From positions 14,665,623 to 14,729,622 of the forward strand of contig NC_133165.1 of assembly GCF_040802235.1 (NCBI RefSeq): a stretch of 64,000 nt of DNA. Reading direction: 5' to 3'. The DNA comes from Manis javanica. Lineage: Eukaryota > Chordata > Mammalia > Pholidota > Manidae. The position numbers and the translations under genes are program-made. Below, one piece after another: positions 46,740 to 58,385 of this stretch (position 1 is the first letter of the stretch; every line of letters begins with the position of its first letter). The notes under the pieces are model-generated. The model saw nothing but the letters and a program-made list of their open reading frames with translations, was not told the DNA's origin and made no database searches.

Positions 46740-49700
46740 GTCAGTCCAACAAGAGCATACAACCATTATAAAGATCTATGCACACAACATAGGAACACTG
46801 AATATATTAAAAAAAAATACTAACACAGAGGGGGGGAATGGATTGTAATGCATACATTTTAGGAGACTTTTAACACACCACTCACATCAACAGACAGATC
46901 AACCAGACATAAAATAAATAAGGAAACCAAGACACTGAACAATACATTAGATCAAATGAACTTAACAGATAACTACAGAAAACTCAACTAAAAAACAGCA
47001 GGATACACATTTTTCTCAAGTTTACATGGAACATTCTCCAGAATAGATCACATTCTAGGTCAAAAAAGAGCCTCAATGCATTCAGATTGAATTTATATCA
47101 AACAGCTTCTTAGACCACAATGGTATGAAACTAGAAATAAAGTACAGAAATAAAATAAAAAAGCATGCAAACACATGGAAGCTAACAACATGCTTCTAAA
47201 CAATCAGTGGATCAATGAACAAATTAAAACAGAAATCAAGCAATACATGGAGACAAATGAAAACAAAATTTCAATAGTCCAAAATCTGTGGGATGCTGCA
47301 AAGGCAGTTCTAAAAGAGAAGTATGTAGCAATACAGACCTACCTCAAAAACAAGAGCAATCCGAAATAAACAATGTAAACTCACAATCAAAGAAACTAGA
47401 AAAAGAAAAAATAAAACTCAGAGTTAGTAGAAGGGACATAATAAAGATTATAACAGAAATAAATAAAATAGAAAAGAATAGAACAATAGAAAAAAATCAA
47501 TGAAGCCAAAAAATGGTTCTTTGAGAAAATAAACAAAATATATAAACCCCTAGCCAGATTTATCAAGAAAAAGAGAGTACACAGCTGAACAAAATCAGAA
47601 ATGAGGAATGAATAGTCTCAATGGATACCACAGAAATATAAATAATTATTAGATAATTCTATGAAAATGTATGCCAATAAATTGGACAACCTAAAAGAAA
47701 TGGACAATTTCCTAGAAAAAATACAGCTTTCCAAGATTGACCAAGGAAGAAACAGAAAATCTGAACAGACCAATTACCAGCAATGAAATTGAATTGGTAA
47801 TTTAAAAACTCCCCAGAAACAAATTCAAGAACCAGATGGCTTCACAGCTGAATTCTACAAAACACTTAAAGAGGAAATAATACCCATCTTTCTCAAAAAA
47901 TATTCCAAAAAAGTAGAAGAGGAGGGAATACTTCCAAACTCATTCTATGAGGCCAGCATCACTCTAATACCAAAACTAGGCAAAGACACCACAAAATTAG
48001 TTATAAACCAATATCACTGAAGAACATAGATGAGGAGAAAACTCCTCAACAAAATATTAGGTAACCAAATTAAAAAATACATCAAAAGGATCATCCATCA
48101 CAATCAAGTGGGATATATCCAGGGATGCAAGGATGTTACAATATTTGTAAATCAATCAATATCATACACCACCTTAACAAAAATGATAAAAACCACATGG
48201 TCATCTCAATAGGTTCTGAAAATGCATTTGACAAAATTCAACATCCATTCATGATAAAAGCTCAAAACAATTGATATAGAGGCTACTTACCTTGACATAA
48301 TAAAGGCCATATATGACAAACCCACAGCCAACATCATACCTAATGGTGAACAGCTCTTCCTCTAAGATCAGGAACAAGACAAGGATGTCTATTCTCACCA
48401 CTTTAATTCAACGTAGTACTGCAAGTCCTAGCAATGGCAATCAGACAACACAAAGAGATGAAAGGCATCCAAATTGGTAAGAAAGAAGTTAAACTATCAC
48501 TACTTGCAGATGACATGATATTTTACAGAGAAAACCCTAGACTCCACCAAAAGACTACTAGAACTAATAATTAGATTAATCAAAGTTGCAGGATACAAAA
48601 TTAATACACAGAAATCTATTGCATTTCTATATACTAACAATAAAGTAGCAAAAAGAGAGATCAATAAAACAACTTCATTTACAATTGCTTTAAAAAGAAT
48701 AAAATACCTAGGAATAAACATAACCAAGATGGTGCAAACCCATATCTGAAAACTGTGAGACAATCATGAGAGAAATTAAAGAAGACACTAATAAATGGAA
48801 ATCTATCCTGTGCTCATAGAGAGGAATAATTAATATTGTCAAAATGGCCATCCTGCCTAAAGTAATTTACAGATTAAGAGTAAGCCCTATCAAAATACCA
48901 ACAGCATTTTTCAGTGAACTAGAACAAACAGTTCTAAAATTCATATGGAACCACAAAAGACCCTGAATAGCCAAATTCATCCTGGAAAAGAAGAACAAAG
49001 CTGGGGGGTTTATGCTCCCTGACTTCAAGCTCTACTACAAAGCCAAAGTAACCAGAACAATCTGGTACTGGCACAAGAACAGACCCATAGACCAATGGAA
49101 CAGAATAGAAAGCCCAGATATAAACCTACACATATATGGCCAAGTAGTAGCTAAGGAGTGATGAATATACAATGGGAAAAAGACAGCCTCTTCGATAACT
49201 GGTGTTTGGAAAACTGGACAGCTAACATGCAAGAATATGAAGCTGGATTATTGTCTAAGTCCATATGTAAAAGTAAACTTGAAATGGATCAAAGACCTGA
49301 ATGTAAGTCATGAAACCATAATTCTTAGAAGAAAACATAGGTAAAAATCTGTTGAACATAAGTATGAGCAATTTTTTCCTGCACATCTCCTCAGGAAAGG
49401 GAAAGAAAATAAAAAATGAGCATGTGTGATTACATCAAACTAAAAAGCAGAACAAAAAGACAACCTACAGTATAGGAGAATATATTCATAAACAATTTAT
49501 CCAGTAATGGGTTAACATCCAAAATATATAAAGAACTCAGATACCTCAACATGCAAAAAATAGCCCAATTAAAAAATGGATGGAGGATCTCAACAGACAT
49601 TTCTTCAAGAAGTAATACAAGTAAGCAGTAGGCACATGAAAAGATGTTCCATGTCACTAATCATCAGGGCAATGAAAATCAAAACCATATGAAATATCAC

Positions 49701-50530
49701 CTCCCACCAGTCAGAATGGCCACTCTCCAAAAGACAAGAAGTAACAAATGCTGGTGAGGCTGTTGAGAAATGGAACCCTCCCACACTGTTGGTAGGAATA
49801 TAAATTGGTGCAACTGCTGTAGGAAGCATTATGGAGTTTCCTCAAAAAACTAAAAATAGAAATACCATTTGGTCCTGTAAGTCTACTTCTATGAGTTTAC
49901 CCAAAGAAAACAAAATCCCTGATTCAAAAAAACATATGCACCACTATGTTTATCATGGCACTATTTACAATAGCCAAGATATGGAAGCAACCTAAGTGTC
50001 CCTCAATAGATGAATGGATAAAGAAGAGGTGGCACATATACACAATGTAATATTATTCAGCCATAAAAAGAAAAGAAATCCTGCCATTTGCAACAACATG
50101 GATGGATCTAGAGGGTATTATGCTCAGTGAAATAGGCCAGGCAGAGAAAGACAAAAACTGTATGATTTCACCCATATGTGGAATATGAAAAGCAAGGCTA
50201 AACAGAATGAACAAAATAGCCGTAGACTCACAGACACTGTTCAGGAACTGGAAGTTACCATGGGGAAGGGGTTTGGGTGGGTGGCAGGGAAGGGTGAGCT
50301 GGATAGACAGGCACAATAATTCTCAATCACAATATAAGTTAGTCATGGGGATGGTAGTAGAGCATGGACAACGTAGTCAGTGGTTCTGTAACATCTTTCT
50401 ATGTTGACAGGTAGTAACTACACTGGGGAGGGGGGAGGATTTAGTAATATGGGTAACTGTTGAGCCTCTGTGTTGTACAGTTGAAACCAATATAAGATAG
50501 TATATTCATGATACTTCAATTTAAAAAATG
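46740..50530 (+). mobile_element. 5'-truncated LINE-1 with target-site duplication
   Basis: The 3.8-kb insertion starts inside the ORF2 endonuclease domain ('agtccaacaagagcatacaa', equivalent to the Val-Gln-Gln-Glu...Ile region). It runs through RT (47,820-48,700), the C-terminus (48,780-50,160) and a 3' UTR ending 'ttgaaaccaatataagatag' with a short A-rich tail. Open pieces such as 47,175-47,369 (NQWINEQIKTEIKQYMETNE) and 48,030-48,212 are ORF2p remnants; many frameshifts and stops separate them. Its 3' UTR differs from that of the full-length copy at 54-60 kb, so it is a different, older subfamily. Confidence 0.9.
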
Positions 50531-50542
50531 GAGTCCCTATAG
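50531..50542. repeat. Target-site duplication, right copy
   Basis: This perfect GAGTCCCTATAG matches 46,728-46,739 and directly follows the A-rich tail of the L1. Confidence 0.8.
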
Positions 50543-50649
50543 ACTATAGTTTCTCAAGAGAGAAACAATTTTTCTATTAACAAAGATGGTTAACACAGTG
50601 CAAAAACATTAAATGACAGATTAGACTTTTGTGGCATGACAGAACAACC

Positions 50650-50820
50650 GTGTCACCCTCTATGCTGTGGGGCTCTGCATTCTTACTTTTAGTTGTGGTT
50701 TGCATCACCCCATGTGGTCTGGGGATGTGAATTCTTACCTTTGGGTGTGGTGTGCATCACCCCATATGGTATGGGGCTCTTCATTCTTACTTTCAGGTGT
50801 GGTGTCCTTCCCTGTGGGTG
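50650..50820. repeat. 52-bp-period tandem array (about 3.3 copies)
   Basis: Landmark GGGG starts at 50,669, 50,721 and 50,773, exactly 52 bases apart. 'gcatcaccccat' recurs at 50,702 and 50,754 (also 52 apart), and 'attcttac' recurs in each unit. A degenerate partial unit ('gtcaccctctatgctgtg') precedes the first. The units differ at several sites, so the array is not brand new. It adjoins an L2 fragment on its right. Confidence 0.85.
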
Positions 50821-50829
50821 GACAAAGTG

Positions 50830-51295
50830 AACTATGCTGTGAGCACGAGTTGTATTAGTTCTCTGAGCTGTTCCCAGCCCTTGACCCGGACTGCTTTGCA
50901 TCCCATATTCCACAGATACCCCATTTTTCTTCAGGCCTATGACCCTGAACAGGTTATTCCTTCTATGTGGAATAAGATTCTCTCTTTTTATGGAAAAAAC
51001 TCCACTTATACTTGAAGCCTGGCTCAAAATGGTGCATCCTCTGTGAATCCATCTCAGAATCCACCCAGCAAAATTAGTTGAGTCCTCAAGAATGGGGTAT
51101 CCGTGGTGATGTGTCTTGTCTTCTATACCATGTGTTGAAGTGTATAGTGATTTGGCACTTATCTCAATCTCTTCCTTCCCTCCCTTTAACTGGACTGTGA
51201 CACTGTGAATAGGTACTCTATCTTATTCAATTATGCCAAAGCTGATAGGACAGACACAAGATAGGTTCTTAATAAATGTTTATATATTTTATCTA
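50830..51295 (+). mobile_element. L2 LINE 3' fragment
   Basis: 'tgtattagttctctgagctg', 'ctgctttgcatcccatattc', 'catttttcttcaggcctatg' and 'cctctgtgaatccatctcag' are ordered L2 3'-end text. It ends with the L2 tail-like 'ggttcttaataaatgttta' (51,264). Confidence 0.6.
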
Positions 51296-51629
51296 AATTG
51301 CTATCTGTAAGTATCATACACTTTGACTTTTTTTGATAACCACAATTCTGAGTTTTTCTTGTAAGTTATCTGTAGTTCTTAAAATTTCCCAAGGTGCATG
51401 AATCTTGTGTGTACACACATATGTGTATTTTGATTTTGCTACTTAGTAGCATCTCCTTTGTCCTTTACTTCATCTTATCTCATAGGTGCTCACTTTTTGA
51501 AGGTCCATGGATATTTGAAGTCACTCTTAACAGAGACCCATTTTTTATCATTAAATTTTATTAAATATTCTACAGCTAATTTTTTCTCATCATGAAATCA
51601 CTTATATATCCTTTTTATGTTGCTCTGTG

Positions 51630-51795
51630 CACTTAAACTTGAGCTCCTCAAGACTACTATAACCTTTTTTTAAAGAGTAATGACTATCTTTATTTTTACT
51701 AAACAATCCCCATAACACCAAACCATACTCTGGGCATAGAGTAGATACTGGGTTTTAATCATCAATAAAAACTTGTTGATGAACCCCAATATTCC
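51630..51795 (+). mobile_element. L2 LINE tail fragment
   Basis: 'ttgagctcctcaagactact' followed by 'gggcatagagtagatactgg' and an 'aataaaaacttgttgatga' end resembles the L2 3' terminus. Confidence 0.5.
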
Positions 51796-51934
51796 TGCAT
51801 AGCAATTATGTATAATGTTGAAAGGTTTCTAAATAGCAACATAGTTACACTTTTTATATTGGATAATTTGTAAGTCCTATTTAATTATTTAAGTGTATAT
51901 TGAATGCTTGTTTCATATTTGAGTTCATTCATTC

Positions 51935-52972
51935 AGGGTATTGAGTGCTACAGACCCAGCAACTGTGCTAGATACTGAACATGCATTGTAGAACACAAGA
52001 ATCAAGACCTACCCTTGTGTATTTTACAGTGTAATGAGCAATACAGATAGCAAACAGTTAAGCAATAACTACATAAAATTGCTCTTAACTAAATGAAGGA
52101 ACAAATTGTTTAGAAACAGAGAATAATGAGGGGTGTATTTATAGATAAGTGGTAGGGCCTCTGTAGAAGGGGACATTGAAGCTGAAACTGAAGGGTTAAT
52201 AATGGGTTACTTTGTGAAGGCGTTTCCAGGAGGGGACAGCATGGTAATGTGTAAGAGCATGGTGCATGCTGGGACTTAGAAGAGGGCCAGTGCAGCCAGG
52301 ACCCAGTAAGCCAGTGGAAGTGGCGTGAAATGAAGGTGAGGGTTAGGCAAGGCACAGGAATAAACTGAGATTTGCAGGCCACCATAGGGAGTTTGGGGTT
52401 TTACTTAAAAGATTTTGAGTTATGAAGGCATGATTCATAGTGAACAAATGAGTCTATGGAAATGAGTTGGAGAATGGTAAGAGGACCAATGGAATAAGAA
52501 CAGGGGCACATGGTGGGAGTTCCTGTGACAGAGGAGGTGGTTTGGGCCTGAACTGTAGCAGTGATTAAGAGAAGGTGGCATGTTTGGGACTGATTTGGAG
52601 AAGACTCAATGAAAGAACAGTATGTTAGGATTGAGGAAAGGTCAAGCATCAAGACTGACTAGCATATTTTTGCTTTGCAATTTGTGGACATTAGAACTTT
52701 CAAAATTTCTCTTCAGGAAACACAATTAGGGGCAGTTAGAAATTTTAAGCTTAAGTTTGAGGTATCTGTGAAATGCCCAATAAAATGTCAGATCAGCATA
52801 TAGTCATAAAAATATGGAGCTCAGAGGAAATTTTGGGGTCCAAAAGCATGCATTTGGATATCATTGACACATGTAGATAGCCTTTAAAGTCATGGAATTG
52901 GATGGAAGTCCCTAGAGAAAAAGTGTAGAGAAAGAAGATATGCTGTCTCTAGACTGAACCCTGGGGGTCACC
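51935..52972 (-). mobile_element. Long L2 LINE copy, minus strand (part 1)
   Basis: In reverse it starts at the L2 tail ('gttcattcattcagggtatt', 51,942) and continues through 'gagggccagtgcagccagga' and 'aggccaccatagggagtttg'. 'gaaggcatgattcatagtga' and 'gaatgagttggagaatggta'-like blocks follow, then the RT-proximal block 'gatcagcatatagtcataaa' (52,791) and 'gactgaaccctggggg' (52,954). It resumes after a MaLR LTR. It is a non-coding fossil; the minus-strand frame at 52,110-52,385 is an L2 remnant and not a gene. Confidence 0.75.
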
Positions 52973-53335
52973 TGTCTGAGCTCAAGCTGCCATGACAAAT
53001 GCCGTAAACAAGGTGGCTTACACTCAGCACTTATTTCTTTCAGTTCTGGAGGTGGGGAAGTCTAAGAGCAAGGTATCAGCAGATTTGTTTTTCGGTGAGA
53101 ACCCTTTTCCAGGCATGAGGTGTCTGCCTTTTTGCTGTTCCCTCACACGAAGGGAACAGAGCCCTGGTGCTTCCTTATTATGAAGGCACTGATCCCCCCG
53201 TGGGAGCTTCATGCTCATGACCTCATCTAACCTGATCGTGGTCCCAATACCCCACTCCCGAATACCATCACCATGGGAGCAGGGCTTCAGCATGGATTTT
53301 GGGGAGACACATTCAGTCCACGGCATTGAGAGTTT
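52973..53335 (-). mobile_element. MST/MLT-type MaLR LTR inserted in L2
   Basis: Ordered landmarks are 'gctgccatgacaaatgccg', 'aacaaggtggcttacactca', 'cagttctggaggtggggaag', 'cctcatctaacctgatcgtg', 'aataccatcaccatgggagc' and 'gacacattcagtccacggca'. This is the reverse of the MST/THE1-like MaLR LTR. L2 text continues on both sides, so the LTR inserted into an existing L2. The overlapping 166- and 77-codon frames are artefacts. Confidence 0.8.
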
Positions 53336-53740
53336 TGTTTGGGAAGGACACACAGGGAGTAGGAGTAAAACCCCAAGGTGTGGTGTCCCTGGAGGCTTCC
53401 CCTCCCAGGAAAATCTTCTTTGTGGCTTCCCGGGACCTGGATAAAATCCCAAATCCTTAATGTATTCTCCAGCCCCAGTGCTTTGAGAAAGGATCTGTAC
53501 AACTCCAGGAAACGCTATTGACATGTAGTAAAATGTAGTAGAAATTTGAAGAATTTGGTGCTGTCCACAAGATTGGCTTCACAGGAGTGGTGGTCTTTGA
53601 AGCCAGGCTGGCGTGGATGGGGTGGCGCTGTGGAGGCACTGGTGGAGACAGTGTTAACAGTCTGGTCATCAGTGATGAGAGAGCAGCACAACGGTAGCTG
53701 AGGAAGAAACTGGACCAAGAAAAGATGTTTAGACTGGGAC
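53336..53740 (-). mobile_element. Long L2 LINE copy, minus strand (part 2)
   Basis: 'aggtgtggtgtccctggagg' (53,379) corresponds to the L2 block '...gtgtggtgtcctggaagcc', and 'aagattggcttcacaggagt' with later text near 53,600 matches the next L2 region upstream. It is therefore the continuation of the copy split by the MaLR LTR. Confidence 0.55.
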
Positions 53741-53993
53741 ACCTATAGTAGGTTTGTATATTGAAGGGTGTGTGAGCAGAACTGTATCAGCTGGCAAAAT
53801 CTGGGCTAGAGTGTGGCAGAGTAGTCACAGTGTCATTTGTGGTGGGGGTGGATCTCAGAACAGAAGTTACACCCCGGGTGTTTGCCAGCTGCCCTATTTT
53901 TCTTACTCCTTCCCATCAACCAGCTGCTAGGAGCAAGTGATAGGAAATGCCTGCTTACATCCCACATTTTCTCTCACTTGCTCCAGTTACCAC

Positions 53994-54012
53994 TCTGCTG
54001 TTCTTTCTCTTT
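53994..54012. repeat. Target-site duplication, left copy (full-length L1)
   Basis: TCTGCTGTTCTTTCTCTTT (19 bases) is repeated perfectly at 60,047-60,065. It adjoins the poly(T) that is the reverse of the L1 poly(A) tail. Confidence 0.95.
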
Positions 54013-54370
54013 TTTTTTTCAATGGCTTTTTTTTTTTCTGGTATCATTGATCTACAATTACATGAAGGACATTATGTTTATAGGCTCCCCCCTTCACCAA
54101 GTCCCCCCCACATCCCCGTTCACAGTCACTGTCCATCAACATAGTAAGATGCTGTAGAATCACTACTTGTCTTCTCTGTGTTGCACAGCCCTCCCCGTGC
54201 CGCCCCCCAACACTATACATGTTAATCGTAATGCCCCCTTTCTTTTCTTCCTGCCCTTATCCCTCCCTTCCCACCTGTCCTCCCCAGTCCCTTTCCCTTT
54301 GGTAACTGTTAGTCCATTCTTGGGTTCTGTGCTTCTGCTGCTGTTTTGTTCCTTCAGTTTTCTTTTGTTC

Positions 54371-57300
54371 TTATACTCCACAGATGAGTGAGATCATTTG
54401 GTACTTGTCTTTCTCTGCCTGGCTTATTTCACTGAGCATAATACCCTCTAGCTCCATCCATGTTGTTGCGAATGGTAGGCTTTGTTTTTTTCTTAGGGCT
54501 GCATAATATTCCATTGTGTATATGTACCACATCTTCTTTATCCAATCATCTACTGATGGACATTTAGGTTACTTCCATATCTTGGCTATTGTAAATAGTG
54601 AAGTGATAAACAGGGGTGCATCTGTCTTTTTCAAACTGGAGTGCTGCATTCTTAGGGTAAATTCCTAGAAGTGGAATTCCTGGGTCAAATGGTATTTCTA
54701 TTTTGAGCATTCTGAGGAACCTCCATACTGTTTTCCACAATGATTGAACTAATTTACATTCCCACCAGCAGTGTAGGAGGGTTCCCCTTTCTCCACAACC
54801 TCGCCAACATTTGTTGTTGTTTGTCTTTTCGATGATGGTGATCCTTACTGGTGTGAGATGATATCTCATTGTGGTTTTAATTTGCATTTCTCTGATGACA
54901 AGCGATATGGAGCACCTTTTCATCTGTCTGTTGGCCATCTGAATTTCTTCTTCAGAGAACTATCTATTCAGCTCCTCTGCCCATTTTTTAATTGGATTAT
55001 TTGCTTTTTGTTTGTTGAGGTGTGTGAGCTCTTTATATATTTTGGATGTCAACCCTTTATGGGATCTGTCATTTTCGAATAATTCTCCCATACTGTATGA
55101 TACCTTTTTGTTCTATTGATAGTGTCCTTTGCTGTACAGAAGCTTTTCAGCTTGATATAGTCCCATTTGTTCATTTTTGTGTTTGTTTCCCTTGCCCTAG
55201 GAGACATGTTCAAGAAGAGGTCACTCATGTTTATGTGTAAGAGATTTTTGCCTATGTTTTTTTCTAAGAGTTTTATGGTTTCATGACTTCCATTCAAGTC
55301 TTTGATCCATTTCGAATTTACTTTTGTGTATGGGGTTAGACAGTGATCCAGTTTCATTCTCTTACATGTAGCTGTCCAGTTTTGCCAGCACCATCTGTTG
55401 AAGAGACTGTCATTTCCCCATCGTATGTCCATGACCCCTTTATCGAATATTAGTTGACCATATATGCTTGGGTTAATGTTTGGAGTCTCTATTCTGTTCC
55501 ATTGGTCTGTGGCTCTGTTCTTGTGCCAGTACCAAATTGTCTTGATTACTGTAGCTTTGTAGTAGAACTTGAAGTTGGGGAGTGAGATCCCCCCCACTTT
55601 ATTCTTCCTTCTCAGGATTGCTTTAGCTATTTGGGGTCTTTGGTGTTTCCATATGAATTTTTGAATTATTTGTTCCAGTTTGTTGAAGAATGTTGCTGGT
55701 AATTTGATAGGGATTGCATCAAATCTGTATATTGCTTTGGGCAGGATGGCCATTTTGATGATATTAATTCTTCCTAGCCAAGAGCATGGGATGAGTTTCC
55801 ATTTGTTAGTGACTTCTTTAATTTCTCTTAAGAGTGTCTTATAGTTTTCAGGGTATAGGTCTTTCACTTTCTTGGTTAGGTTTATTCCTAGGTATTTTAT
55901 TCTTTTTGATGCTATTGTGAATGGAGTTGTCTTCCTGACTTCTCTTTCTATTAGTTTATTGTTAGGTATAGGAAAGCCCCAGATTTCTGTGTGTTAATTT
56001 TGTATCCTGCAACTTTGCTGTATTCCGATATTAGCTCTAGTAGTTTCGGAGTGGAGTCTTTAGGGTTTTTTATGTACAATATCATGTCATCTGCAAATAG
56101 TGACAGTTTAACTTCTTCTTTACTAATCTGGATTCCTTGTAGTTCTTTGTTTTGTCTAATTGCCGTGGCTAGGACCTCTAGTACTATGTTGAATAACAGT
56201 GGGAATAGTGGGCATCCCTGTCTTGTTCCCGATCGCAGAGGAAAAGCTTTCAGCTTCTCGCTGTTCAGTATGATGTTGGCTGTGGGTTTATCATATATGG
56301 ACTTTATTATGTTGAGGTACTTGCCCTCTATACCCATTTTGCTGAGAGTTTTTATCATGAATGGATGTTGAATTTTGTCAAATGATTTTTCAGCATCTAT
56401 GGAGATGATCATGTGGTTTTTGTCCTTCTTTTTGTTGATGTGGTAGATGATGTTGATGGATTTTTGAATGTTGTACCATTCTTGCATCCCTGGGATGAAT
56501 CCCACTTGGTCATGGTATACGATCCTTCTGATGTATTTTTGAATTCGGTTTGCTAATATTTTGTTGAGTATTTTTGCGTCTATGTTCATCAGGGATATTG
56601 GTCTGTAGTTTTCTTTTTTGGTGGGGTCTTTGCCTGGTTTTGGTATTAGGGTGATGTTGGCTTCATAGAATGAGTTTGGGAGTATTCCCTCCTCTTCTAT
56701 TTTTTGGAAAACTTTAAGGAGAATGGGTATTATGTCTTCTCTGTATGTTTGATAAAATTCTGAGATAAATCCATCTTGCCCAGGGGTTTTTTTCTTTGTT
56801 AGTGTTTTGATTACTGGTTCAATTTCGTTGCTGGTAATTGGTCTGTTTGGATTTTCTGTTTCTTTCTGGGTCAGTCTTGGAAGCTATATTTTTCTAGGAA
56901 GTTGTCCATTTCTTCTAGGTTTCCCAGCTTGTTAGCATATAGGTTTTCATAGTACTCTCTAATAATTTTTTGTATTTCTGTGGGGTCTGTCATGATTTTT
57001 CCTTTCTCGTTTCTGATACTGTTGATTTGTGTTGACTCTCTTTTCCTCTTAATAAGTCTGGCTAGAGGCTTATCTATTTTGTATATTTTCTTGAAGAACC
57101 AGCTCTTGGTTTCATTGATTTTTGCTATTGTTTTATTCTTCTCAATTTTATTTATTTCTTCTCTGATCTTTATTATGTCCCTCCTTCTGCTGACCTTAGG
57201 CCTCATTTGTTCTTCTTTTTCCGATTTTGATAATTGTGACATTAGACCATTCATTTGGGATTGTTCTTCCTTCTTTAAATATGCCTGGATTGCTATATAC

Positions 57301-58190
57301 TTTCCTGTTAGGACTGCTTTTGCTGTATCCCACAGTAGTTGGGGCTTTGTGGTGTTGTTGTCATTTGTTTCCATATATTGCTGGATCTCCATTTTGATTT
57401 GGTCATTGATCCATTGATTATTTAGGAGCATGTTGTTAAGCCTCCCTGTGTTTGTGAGCCTTTTTGCTTTCTTTGTACAGTTTATTTCTAGTTTTATGCC
57501 TTTGTGGTCTGAAAAGTTGGTTGGTAGGATTTCAATCTTTTGGAATTTACTGAGGCTCTTTTTATGGCCTAGTATGTGGTCTATTCTGGAGAATGTTCCA
57601 TGTGCACTTGAGAAGAATGTGTATCCTGTTGCTTTTGGATGTAGAGTTCTGTAGATGTCTATTAGGTCCATCTGTTCTAGTGTGTTGTTCAGTGCCTCTG
57701 TGTCCTTACTTATTTTCTGTCCAGTGGATCTGTCCTTTGGAATGAGTGGTGTGTTGAAGTCTCCCAGAATGAATGCATTGCATTCTATTTCCTCCTTTAG
57801 TTCTGTTAGTATTTGTTTCAGATATATTGGTGCTCCTGTATTGGGTGCATATGTATTTATAATGGTTATATCCTCTTGTTGGACTGAGCCCTTTATCATT
57901 ATGTAATGTCCTTCTTTATCTTTTGTTACTTTCTTTATTTTGAAGTCTGTTTTGTCTGATAATAGTACTGCAACACCTGCTTTTTTCTCTCTGTTGTTTG
58001 CATGAAGTATCTTTTTCCATCCCTTAACTCTAAGTCTGTGCATGTCTTTGGGTTTGAGGTGAGTCTCTTGTAAGCAGCATATGGATGGATCTTGCTTTTT
58101 TATCCATTCTATTACTCTGTGTCTTTTGATTGGTGCATTCAGTCCATTTATATTTAAGGTGATTATTGAAAGGTATGTACTTATTGCCAT
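54371..58190 (-). pseudogene. LINE-1 ORF2 (endonuclease/reverse transcriptase), frameshifted
   Basis: ORF2p nicks target DNA and reverse-transcribes L1 RNA there. The likely start is Met at 58,190 (MAISTYLSIITLNINGLNA). The endonuclease is preserved: Asn in LNINGL, Glu in QETH, Asp/Asn in GDFN, Asp in SRIDHILG and His in FSDHKG. A long uninterrupted frame runs to 56,871. A single-base loss near 56,885 shifts frame into the RT region, which keeps the FADDMILYI active site (about 56,080). A second shift occurs near 55,965 and a third near 55,053. A TAG lies at 54,964-54,966, and the last 130 codons contain another frame change plus a TAA at 54,569-54,571. The total span (about 1,273 codons) equals the usual ORF2p length, so damage is by small mutations only. 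Confidence 0.92.
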
Positions 58191-58385
58191 TGCAGGCTTT
58201 AAGTTTGTGGTTACCAAAGGTTCAGGGTTAGCTTCTTTACTGTCTTACTGTCTAACTTAACTCACTTGTTGAGCTATTATAAACACGGTCTGATGATTCT
58301 TTATTTCTCTCCCTTCTGATTTCTCCTCCTCCCTTCTTCATATGTTGGGTGTTTTGTTCTGTGCTCTTTTTAGGAGTGCTCCCGT

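Noticed and set aside
53024..53524. 166-codon minus-strand open frame
   Set aside because: It lies across a MaLR LTR and the adjoining L2, so it is repeat-derived sequence without a coding signature.
56980..57417. 145-codon hydrophobic plus-strand frame resembling a membrane protein
   Set aside because: It is the antisense shadow of L1 ORF2; Lys/Asn-rich codons read backwards give Phe/Leu/Ser-rich peptides.
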